This document shows positions 39,027 through 51,216 of a stretch of DNA of 64,000 nt, piece by piece. The position numbers were made by a program, and so were the translations under genes. Within the stretch, counting starts at the first letter, position 1. Each line of letters starts with the position of its first letter. This DNA is from Enchytraeus crypticus (lineage: Eukaryota > Annelida > Clitellata > Enchytraeida > Enchytraeidae). The notes beneath the pieces are model-generated. The model was not told where the DNA came from. It saw only the letters and a program-made list of their open reading frames with translations, and did not search any database. Location of the stretch: positions 891,001 through 955,000 of the forward strand of contig CAJHZI010000192.1 in assembly GCA_905160935.1 (NCBI GenBank), written 5' to 3'.

Positions 39027-39233
39027 GAAACAAGATGTTTCCAGTAATCGTGAGAAACAAAATGTTCCTATACCTATAAGAAACAAGATGTTTCCAATAC
39101 TTGAAATAAATACGGTGTTCCCTAAATCTAAAAGAAACAAGGTGCTCTTATACTTGGAAGAAACAAGATGTTTCCAATGTTGTTAAGAAACAATGTGTTT
39201 CCCCAATGCTTATGAGAAACAAGGTGTTTCCAA
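39027..39233. repeat. Degenerate tandem array downstream of the Hv1-like gene
   Basis: GAAACAAGATGTTTCCAAT and variants recur about seven times with irregular spacing of 27-35 bp, within 280 bp of the Hv1-like stop codon. Confidence 0.8.
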
Positions 39234-39305
39234 TACCCAATCAACAAAACCGCATGTAGCAATGAGGTATTCTAACAAACTCTACACAGTTTCATTTAAT
39301 AACAA

Positions 39306-42300
39306 TTAGCTGCTGTCGTTAACCACGCTATTAGTGGTAACAGCGTTGACCCTACTATTGCGTGGAGAGTTCTGTACAGAACTATCGAGGTGGTTATTGC
39401 TGCTGCACACGCTCTGGGCACTCTCTTCATCATCATTCCTATGCTCCATCACACAGGCGAGGAAGCCCGAGTCTAGGTGGGTGAGGGAGGCAACGGAAGA
39501 GCGAGTGGACTTGCTTCCAGCCAGACTGGTTCGTCTAGAGCGAGAGGCGACGATTGGAAGAACTGGACCGTGACTCTTGACCAGCTGACCACTCAGAGAG
39601 AGTCCGAGAGAGAGGGAGGCAATGGATGAAAGACCCGATGAAGTGGTCAGCTTCTGTAGTATCACTGTATCGATGTTAAACAGAATTTAAAATGGAAATG
39701 ATCAGAAAGTAATTCTAGTTTCTCAAAATTAACAGAATTTGAAAAAATTACCGCTCTGTGTTGCCTCGCAGTTACAAAGAGTGGAAGACCTAGGAGTTTA
39801 ATTACTGTGTACTGTTTGAAATTATATTACAATATATACATGTAATCCTAATAAAGTTAATTTATTGTGCGTGTTAATTTTACTCATTTTAATTAATTAT
39901 AATGATCTCATAACAACTTTCGGATCAATTGGTATTTCTATTTAATCTTAATACTGCATTGATGTATTAATATGTATGTCTGTATGTGTTCATTATTTTC
40001 CCCATTTTCTTATTTTCATTGGTAACTAGGTGGTCAGCTAGATATGGTGTCATGCACCCTCTTTGGTGGCCTAGTATTTGCATGTATTGGTTTCCCTGAT
40101 CTGTAATTAATTATTATTTTTTATAATTTACTTCTATTAAGTGTGCTGAAATTTATGTAGTGCGTGTTAGAATGTGAATTAAACAGTAATTACATTCTCC
40201 TAATGCGTAGAACGAAACTACTACTGACTTAGAACCTGAGATTAAAACTGATGGTCACAATTTTAAGGCCTGTGTGACCTGTAACGTAACAAAACTCTGA
40301 TGATTGATTGAAACAATACAGCATGTTCCTTAAAATATTAACTCAAAATACAGTATATTTGTCAAGTGTGAGTGTGTATGTTAATGTAATATAGAATGTA
40401 GCAATGGGTCATCTCTATTGGGTATGTTATAGAAGCTACAGATTCAAAGACCAGATCAGTATGATATGATATGATATGATATATAAGTATAATATGATAG
40501 CATATGATGGGTAGCTTCTTGGAACTATGGAAGATTAATCATGTATTGGAGTTTGCTACCAGTTGAAGCTATCAATGGCGAAAATATGATTGATCATGAA
40601 AAGGATTAATAAAAACAGCTGCATGAACCTGTAAAGCAGCCAAAATGAGTCTTAAACAAATATATAAGTGGTTTCCCATCCAGCATTACTACTTTTATTA
40701 TGTTCAGTTCACAGCAAATTTACAACCGAGACGATTATCTTATTCCTTAATAGAATATATCGTAATGAATTATTTCGACGTTGAAGTTGCAATATCATTA
40801 ATCGTAACTACTAAATTATTCATAATGAAATGCATTCAATTGATTTAAATGAAATGGACTAGATATACTAATATAACTAGTGTTTATATGCCAGAAATTT
40901 GCGCAACACATACTTTTGCGGCGTGGTCTGCATATTGCTAATTCATCTTCAGTGGCGCCTTTGTTGAGGCAAAGGTTCTTTAAATTAAGTATCTCTCTCT
41001 GCAAATACACAAATCCATAGTCTTCACTCACACTACCAATTAGTCACTTCGCCCAAAACAAAATATTCAGATTTAAAATGCAACAATTAAAAACAAGATG
41101 TGCAAGTTACCATTTAACAGTCAAAATTTGTATTTCTCGATTTTTCCCTTTATTTCCTCTCTCCCTCTCTCTTTCTCTCTCTCTCTCTTTAGTAAAAAAT
41201 TTCTTTTTTACAAATTAGAACTAAAAACTGACTTTTTTAAATTTATAATTTCGTGAGCCTGTATCTTGCGTAAGAGTTACTCTTAATTTTAATTAAGCCT
41301 GCCTGTAAATGCTTCCGTAAGAATATGTAAAAGAGAAATTCTTCTACTAAGTAATCAGTGTGCCTTTTCCATTCGTCAGGCACGATAATTACATGTACAT
41401 TAAATAAAACAAATAATAATTATAATAATTATAGTTCAATTTAATTCATTCATCTGACGTTATCATAATATTGATTAACGGTGCTTTAACAATAGCAACA
41501 ATAACAACAACAATGGCAACCAACTAACCACGGCGTTAATGAAACACGACGATATGTCGAATTAATAAATTATAATTAATGAGTTAGTAATAACAATAGT
41601 AATTAAGGTTTAACGACCGTTTCCTCTTACAAAGATAATGTAAGGGACGTTAATAAGTAACTAATTTAATATTATTAGTTATTTTTTATTAATGAAGATT
41701 GATAATTATGCCTCTAAATGTATCCGAGAGATAAAGCCATGATTTAAATTACTCAAGAAACATTTAACAAGAACTTTTTCAGTCATTGACATTAAGTCAC
41801 TCTAAGCATTACTACAAGTCGTTCATGGTGATACTTAAGTCGTTCATTTATATTTAAATCATTGTTATTAAAGATCTGTTACCTCTCTCCATTCCACGTC
41901 ATCCGTCAGTCCATCTATTCTCTTCTCCAGTCTACGCCTCGCTCTTCTCTGCAGCTTTATTCTGAACTCCTGGCGCTGCTTTGACGTCACCATTATGCCT
42001 ATACAGTATTACATTGGAACTACATTAGCTTCGTATTCAACTAAAGAGCAACCTTTAAACATGATAACATTCACTGATTTAATCCGCTTTTACAGTGTAA
42101 ATTATCAATAAACCAAATCAGAGTTAAAATTAACTAGCTAAGCTTAACGGCTCTTTATTTCAAACATGCTGTTGGAGATACTACAGCAGGAATTTGAACC
42201 GGAGGCCTCTTGATTCACATGCAAACGGGTTGCTAACACAACCATCAGCCATACTACCTGGTTTATCGCCTGAACACTAATATCAGCGACGGGTTAGCCC

Positions 42301-44432
42301 GTGATTTGGTTCCGCAGCTCCCAGTCAGTCACTGAGCAGGCTATGTCAACTTTGCAAAAAATAGACTTTGTAATTTAAAGTCATAATCTTTAAGAATGTC
42401 TGGTTAATAATAACAGAAAAATTAACACTATAATTAATTAATATAAATGAATACAAATTTGATGGTACAGCAAATGTTATACCATTAAATAGCTACGTCA
42501 TAAAATATTGTGCTTTTTATTAACATTCAAGCATAATATTTCTGCAGAGTTTCAGAATTATTTCATTCAAACTGTAGGTTAAGATTACTGGCATTTATGA
42601 AAGTCAGTTTCAGTATTCAATGGTCACGCAAAATATCATGCTGCACGTCGATTGTCTTCATTATATCTTATAACTGGCGTCGCAAGCACCACAAACTCTT
42701 AACAACAACAACATACTCCAGCGGTTGATTTAACACGAATGGCTTAATTAGACGCATAATGATATGTAGTTCAATAATTGTGCATACAGTATAATACAAA
42801 AACTAGCTATATAAATGAGATTATCCGTTGACCTGGTTACGCTACGCAGTTTTGAATTCATCGTAACTCCCCTTCAATTCGCTGAGACCACACCCACTTC
42901 TGGCCGAATTTTATGCTCTTCATTTTTACTTTAATTATGATATTATTATATTTATGGATAAAACCTCTGATAGAAGCTGTAATAAAATAAATAATTAATA
43001 AAATATTAAAAACACAATAGCATACTTATTTAATAATTATATTATTTATATTCTTATTATTAATAATTAATACCATTAACAATGCGGAGAATCCTCCAGA
43101 GAAGGAAGATGATGATGATGATCAGCGTCTCTTCATTCTGCGTACCCGTGACTCCCTCAACAAACACCAGGTCCATTACAAACGAGGCCACGATTATGAT
43201 TGTGTCGAACACCTTCACATCACAAACGAGGCCACGATTATGATTGTGTCAAATTTTTATACATCACAAACGAGGCCACGATTATGATTGTGTCGAACAC
43301 CTAAACACTATAAACGAGGCCACGATTATGATTGTGTCGAATACCTAAACATTATAAACGAGGCCACGATTATGATTGTGTCGAATACCTAAACACTACA
43401 AACTCTAACCCTAAGAATTTCCAATTTCAGCAAATTTATCGTCTTGATTGAAACAAATGTCAAGGCCAAACAAGATTTAACGTCACTACTCTTCCTCTCT
43501 TTTCTTCAGTGCACTGCCAAGTGGCAGGTTCAAGGTACATATTCATACTCAAAGTCTGCTTTCTCGCTCCATAAGAGCACTCCTTGGATCAACAATTTAA
43601 TCCCTTCACAAAGTCTATACCTTATGTAACATATAGTTTGGGAAAAATGTGGCTTCTGAAGTGGTTTCCCGTTGCCTTAACGTCACTACAACTACGTCAA
43701 ATTATTCACTACGCAGTCCTGCTGATTAATCGCATCACAACGGTTTACGATGTCGTGTAATTTAATTACGCGACGCTTACAAATTACAGTTCAACGACAT
43801 TTACGAAGTCCTATAAAAATCATGTTTCCTGTAATCACAGTTCCTGACCTTATCACTTGAGTGATAAGTGATGGGCTTGAATGAATTTCTCAAGAGATAT
43901 TGACTCGTCCGTGATGATCATTAAACAAATCCAGGGCTCGCATCAACAACATTACTGGCTCAAAAGTTCGTATAAAAACCCTTAGAAAAATTGCTGCGGT
44001 ATTAATCACGTCTAAATCAAGACTGTTGAAGTTAAATCCATAGTAGATTAAGCGAAGATTATCCATTACGTTCTAGCTAGCTTAATGTTTCAAATTGAGT
44101 GCAGTAGAGTTTACTATAATCTCAATCGATATTCCTTTATTCTTTAAGTATCAAAACAAATCTGACGTTCTGAAAGACATGAAATCTTTATTACTAGGTT
44201 GTGAAAATGAATTAGTTCTGTTAAGGAAGCTCAATACAATTGTTCTGCGTTGATTTTGTACTTAAGCCTAATTCTCAAATATTGTTGTAGATTCAGTACA
44301 CTGTTTTTGAAATTGTAGACGTAATCAAAATAGCAATGTAAATAATAATAATAATAATAATAATAGTAATAATAATAGTAATACTAATAAAAATAAAAAT
44401 AAAAATAGTACTGCTACTACTACTACTACTAC

Positions 44433-44468
<36 letters not shown>

Positions 44469-45694
44469 TAATAATAATAATAATAATAACAATATAAATA
44501 AAATATATTGAAATGCAGCTATTCTCAGCTTTCTCTATAAAATCAGTGATAATTGTAATGACCGGTTTCATTGATACTTCTCTTCTTAGATTTAGCCTAG
44601 TTGTTAAGTTTTCAAAGTTAGTCCGTCTTTAAAGTTTAATCTTGGCATCTCAGCAACAAATGGGAGGAGTACAATTACAGCAAAGGGCGTTTGATATGTT
44701 GAAATAATTAAAGGGATGGAATTAAACTGAAGTGGGTGGAAACTTTGAAACAGTTATTCTCTATCTCACGAGGATCAGAGACTAGGTTCTGATCGACCGC
44801 AAAAGTTGATTTGAGAGTCTTACAAGCAAATGCTCTTTAAAAGACACCACAAAGTCTTAAACATCGAAGCAAAGTTTTTTCTAGATTGACTGCATCCTCT
44901 TTGTTTTCGAGCGAGCTAAAACATCGCAGTACACGAGCTTTGTCAATCTTATCGAATACGAAATCTTTGTTTTCTCAAATCCTCCAAGAGAAATCGATGA
45001 TTATAACGGTCAATATGGCGGAGTTTCCCAGATTATTCCTACATTTTATACAATGTCTTTAAAATATACAACGATGCGCCATCGAAACAAGGAACTAAGT
45101 GGGTCGTGATTATAGAAAACAAAATTTTTAGTTTTCGAATATAGCTCACCATTAGAATTGTATCGCGGGATAATGATTGTCTTGTTTTCATACAATTTAT
45201 TGAAATAGAAAGTGCATGTATTTTGTAGTGGCTCTAAAACTGTACTAACATAGCCCTTCTGTTTAAATGGATTAATAGGATAGCCAATATTCACGTGTGG
45301 CATAATTTACGTTGGTGTATCGCTGTCATATTCTCGTTATAAATTTATGGTAGCCTACTACTAGAAGGCTATATAGCAAGGCAGGCCCTCTAGGTATGCC
45401 CTTACTCGCTACTTTACGCATCACATTAAAAATAACTTCACCGATAAAAAAGTTTTCACCATCAAAAACTCTATCTTCTCAAACTTCAAAAGTATCCCTT
45501 AGTTTGATATGTAAACAGAGTCAAAGGTTGTTTATAATTTCTTTGCTTAATTCTTAATAACCGCTTACTATTGTCATACTAAACTTATGTCTGTCCATTC
45601 CATTCTGAAGCTTTGATACAACTTGAATTGCTAGCTGATTATTTTGCAACTGTTACTTTACCTATACTAACATCTCGTACTTGCTTGCATGGAC

Positions 45695-45769
<75 letters not shown>

Positions 45770-48700
45770 GTGTGTGTGTATGTGTGTGTGTGGTGTGTGA
45801 TTGTCTTAATAGCGTAGGGGTAGCGTCATGAAGTTTTAAATGACAGATCCTGGGTGAAATGAACTCTCGTGGGTTCGAATACCAGCCGCTCTAATCGGAG
45901 AGTAAAATCTCGGACATTCACTGGACTAGTTATACGGAAAATGGTCTAAATTGCCTAAAGGTTTAAACATGTGGTATTAAGAGTGATAGATATCAACACA
46001 GTTGATCATTTCACTATAGTATGTGTTTTAATGTGTATTTACGTTACTTTTGATCTGTCACGGTGTTACACAGATTTCTACAACTCTATTTCGATATTAT
46101 GATGTTTGAAGACTAGTGCGGTAGAATTAAAGGTATATGTATGCGGTTTTCTGGATTTTGGATTTTGAATGGTTTTGGGACCGTTTTGTATTTTGTTCGT
46201 CGGTTTGAATTTTTGAATTTGGTTTAGTAGTGTGATATGGTGTCATTAATGACAATAGAACGCTTATTGTTATTGTTGCTTCTACTGTTGCTGTTATATT
46301 GTTGCTGTTATTGCAAGTAGTAATGTAATTCCAGATGCTCAGAAAAATTAAAATATTTAATTAACTTAAATACTGACCTCCATCTTCTTCTTGAAAAAGT
46401 GTAAACCAACTGCCAATATTTTCACAAACACCTGAAATATAAAAGAATAAGCATTTTATGATTATATTATGTGTAAAATGTGTATATTACATTATATTGA
46501 GTTAGCTTGTTAACTTCAATTGAATATCGAATGGCGCAATTTTACGGAGCGAAACATTATAAAGCGAAATAAAATGTTTTACAAAATGATAGCTATATAA
46601 TAATTGCTCTTTAATAGTTGTGTATCAGTGTAATTTCATTTTTGATCTGCTGATTAATTTACGACGGACGCATATAAGTATTGATAAATATATTTAGTTT
46701 CCTTTAGGTAGTTTTGATTAATTTAAGCCACACCATTTGCCTAAATAGAAACAAATTTTTATCGTGCTCAAATTCAGACCTTCGAGCAATTTTCCAGGAG
46801 AGCCTGGTTTAAATATTTTATCAGTTTTTAATGGCTGTCGCCGTTCTTTCATATTATGCACATGGGTCTCATACTCTGAAAGCTTCGTGGGGAGAGACTT
46901 TGTTAAACAAAGCTGGACACAAGCTTCGAAGAATGCCTCATGTGCCCTAAAACTGTGAACCATGTCTATATGCTCTATCGTCAAATAAATGATCTTCAAA
47001 ATTATAACAACATCAATACAAAGACATCTGCACTTAAAAATTCAAAATTCAGGTTTGTATGTTTGTTCTGTATCCTATGCTTTATATGATTTTATATTTA
47101 AAAATTAAAGAATTTAAAAAATTAATAAAACGTTCTGATAATCTGGAGAATGTTTGAGCAACTATATCTGAAATTTATTATTTTCGGGAAGTTCTATACA
47201 AAGATAACAACTTCTTTCGGCATCAGCTATCAAGTGATGAAAGACGATTTTGAAACGTATTGACAGATTATCGTTTAAGATTCAAGAGGCTCTGACGCGA
47301 AGAATTACAAACAAAACATCAATGTTACTTTTCTCGTTAGAAAGTTTGCAAACAAAATCAACTTGTCAAAAACTGAAACTTGGCCAATATTTACCAGAAT
47401 GACGAACATTCCGAGTATAGTGATACTGATATAATGAAGCACATGCGCTATCTTCAGCAGCTTCTCCGCCTGAGTGTAATGTTTGTAGTACATTCCATCA
47501 TCCAGCTCCACGTGTTTGTTCCTATTCCCGGACCCTATCCCTCGTCGATTTCTGCTCAATTCCACTTCCGTCGTCCCTAATTCATTGAAATTTTCTCTAA
47601 CAACCTCTGCGTTCTTAAACTTCTGGAAAAATAGTTTAACCTTCGATATTTCGGCGGTATCCGGTAACGCCTTTGGGTGAGAAACTCTATCATTCACATG
47701 TCTGTCCAAAGAGTCAATCACGTTACTAGGTGGTGTGGAAGAATGTTCTGGAAGCGAACGAGCTTTCAATAAAGATCTGACAAGTTTTTTACCGACGCTG
47801 CCCTGATTCCTGGAACTTTCGCTGAGGAATAAATCCGGCGGCGGGTTGACGGCGCGTTGAACGTGCGCGGGATTTTCTGACGCAGCGCGACGTCTGCGTC
47901 GAATTCGCCGCTCGCTATCGGAATCATAACCGTTAACGCTTTCTTGAAAAACGTCTTTTTGCCGCGACCGATTGTTTGGTCGCAGAATGTCTAGAATATA
48001 AACGACGTTATCTCCGCTGTAGCCGTCGAGCTCAGCTTCGTATGTAACCTTCAGAAAGTCCATGGCTAGAGATAGATCTGCGGAGGTCTCTTTCGAATGA
48101 CCTGAAGAAATTATAATTAATTCACAGATTAACGTATTTGAATATTTAATTCTTAAATAGTTATTATATTTTAAGTTAAATATGCAATTATCATCATTCA
48201 ATATAAATGAATAATTTATTTTAGTCATTAAAATTGCATATTTTATGCAGGAATTAAAGAATTCTGTGCATTCTACGTAAATCAAATACATCATCATTGA
48301 AGAGTCGGTTCCAAATTCGAACCAAATACCATTGAAATCTGGGACGAAATTTTATTCAGAAAGATAACACCGCTTTAAATTGACCATAAAACTGAACAAT
48401 ATTAGATTTCATAAATGTATCAAAATCTCATAAGATTGTGATTGATGGCAGGTAATTTAAGAAACACTTCACTCTAATTTAATTGGTGCTCGATTCAATC
48501 CCACGATTCACCCGTCGCTGATGTTGCCTTTGAGCAGATTGATAGAAGTACTTAGAATTTCTTAAGAAACAACATTTGTTATTAACATTACCCTTAACAC
48601 CTCAAGTTGTAAATTATTATACTACTGTTTATAGTATTATATAGTATAATACTATACACTATTTAATACTATGAAGAACATTACTGTTGTATATTATTAA

Positions 48701-51133
48701 TATCCTTGTAAAAAGCAACTTCAGGTAGTTTAGGAATCACTATTGTTATTGTTATTATTTTATAACACTATAAACAAGTTGTACAAAGAAAGCTTCGGGG
48801 AACCATTATAATTGCTGTCAAAACATTTATAGAGTAACCTTGATCCACACACACACTGCAATCAGTTGTTAACGGACTCCTGTTTGAGATTTATCTGGAA
48901 TTAGTCCTCTAATAGAGTTCCCATTATTCTCTAGAACACTCCGTCGCTGTATAATTCTTGAGAAATTACATAGAAACCGGAAACCGCGAGACAACAGAAA
49001 ATTGATGCCATAACATTGGTTAGAATGCTAAGTACGGTGCCATAATAGCAGCTTATTCTGTCTATTATGATACAAAGAGTGGCATTGAAAAAGAAAAAAA
49101 TATCAAGACAAAAAATCTACAAAATTAACGGTTTATATTTCGTTGATATACGAGAGAAGCTCTATTTTGTTTTTCATAATTTATGACTCATTTACTAACA
49201 GTTACTTGACGGCTAGGGTGACATTTCGAATGACACACGAGGCGTCTTTAATGTCACCTTCAGACGAATAAACGGAGTAAAAAATCTTACAGACGCATAA
49301 CAATAAAGAGTAGCTAGTCTTAAAACCATAATCCACGAGCCTGTTAAAAAAGTTCATTTTATTTACAGGTCTTAAGGTTTCTTAAAAGATACGATGCTTG
49401 TATTTTCAGCATTAATATTTACGATAGCTTATAGACGTATTATATACTTTAAGAATCGTAGGATAAACAGGCAGAAGCTAAATTTACCATTTTTATCTGC
49501 GAGGTTCATGGACATATCATGTCTACATGTAATCTCTATTTAAATGCATATATTTTTGTTCATTTATTTCATCCTATGCAAACACATACAGTTTACGCAG
49601 TTTTTTACTTTCGCTATCATGCCTAATATGCCTACTAATTTATTGTATCTCGTCAATCGTATTATCTAATATTAAAATCCTCTTTGTATGTAACCAGCGA
49701 AGCAACGGTTCAGAGTCCGACAGAGAATCAGTAAATTTCCACAGCACATGTCATTGCAAACAAACTGCATTCAGTCTTCTCCTAGGTAATTCACCGACCA
49801 ACATAGAAATTTTATATAAATGAAATCGATTTTCTGGCTAGGCCTTCTACTACGTTACAACGATGAAATTCAAGGAAAGTTTCCATTTTAATAAAATTTG
49901 CCATCTTCTTATCTTGCAAAATAAAGTTGAATCTTATTCGATACCATCTGATATTCTAAACTTTAGTCAATTAGCGCAATCGATATACTACATATTAAAA
50001 TAAATTATAATCATTTCATAATATTAACATCAATCGATTAACATCATTATTATTTTAAACATCAATAAATTACCTCTCAAATGTTCTTCTTAGGTCCGAG
50101 GTATATATTCAACTCAGAGTTTGCTTTCACTCTCCATAAAGAACACTCCATTGATCAACAAATTAATTCCTTTACAAAAGACAATGCCTTATCTATATTT
50201 TATATAGTCAATAGCTTGGGAAAAATATGGATTTTAAGGTGGCTTCCCGTTGTTTTCTTCAGTTCATGCTTAGTCACATCTTACAACACGTGCAGTTAAC
50301 GGTTGATCTATTATTAAGTGTTCCGGATACAACACGGGATCAATAAATTATAATTACCCATTAATCTAGACTTAAATCAATTAGTATGACCCCAATATAT
50401 TCTTTAATCAATTAATTACGTCACCTAATCCAAATTAAACAGATTGGATTCAACAACGGTTCACTCAATTAACACCATAACCTAATAATCATTTAATATC
50501 GACCTCGATAGGAACTCACTTTTCATGGCTTGCAGATCCAGCAGTATCTCCCCGACGACAATAGCGGCGTCAAATACGACGAGGATGCAGAGCGCTATCT
50601 GCAGAGGATTGCTGTCGATACACTTCTGCAGCTTCGCTCTCCATCTACAGAAACACAAGCACATTCCTAAAACAATTAGCATGAGCGAGTACCAGAGCAA
50701 ACACATAGTAGCAGATCGTTGAGCCACACTGCGCAGTATCGAATGTTTGTTGAGATGATTGAGAGATTTGCTTCTGTTTGATTGGCGGCGTCGTTCAAAC
50801 AGTGATTATACTGCGATTTGAGAGGAATCTCTCGGATAGTTTGCCACTAAAAAACTGATGATGACGATGTTGAAGATCGGGGAATAGAAATAGTTCAGAA
50901 ATATCGAGACATTTACGTAGCTATAAAAGCTATGAATGGTTAACCAATTTGAGTTCCCTTAGCTGTTAACTTTTCGCCATATTGGCTAGTGTAGAGCTAG
51001 AGTTGTGTCATGTAAAACTGTTTTAGTATCGTAAATTGAATTGTTGATACTATGTAAATTTCAATTTTTGTTGATGTTCTGCTAGCAAATGTTAATATTT
51101 TGTTCGATCTTACAGCATAAATAAGAAGAAGAG

Positions 51134-51216
<83 letters not shown>

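Larger units (their letters stand above)
34622..39305. other. Convergent intergenic region between MOB3 (+) and the Hv1-like gene (-)
   Basis: About 4.7 kb of AT-rich sequence containing the 3' ends of two converging genes. Fragments of SINE B (about 35797-35840) and SINE A (36466-36521), one copy of a CCAAAA-rich dispersed repeat (37945-38025), and a short tandem array (39027-39233) are visible. No protein gene was recognised. Confidence 0.55.

Noticed and set aside
42180..42275. Functional tRNA gene on the minus strand
   Set aside because: Box A- and box B-like segments are present, but no 7-bp acceptor stem or proper anticodon arm could be found.
45613..45831. 72-codon frame across the AT/TG microsatellite
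   Set aside because: Most of it is an Ile-Tyr / Val-Cys repeat from the simple sequence.
46718..46999. 93-codon minus-strand frame in Hv1-like intron 4
   Set aside because: The peptide looks protein-like in places but I recognise no family. Including it would break the phase-perfect join of exons 4 and 5, so it was left out.
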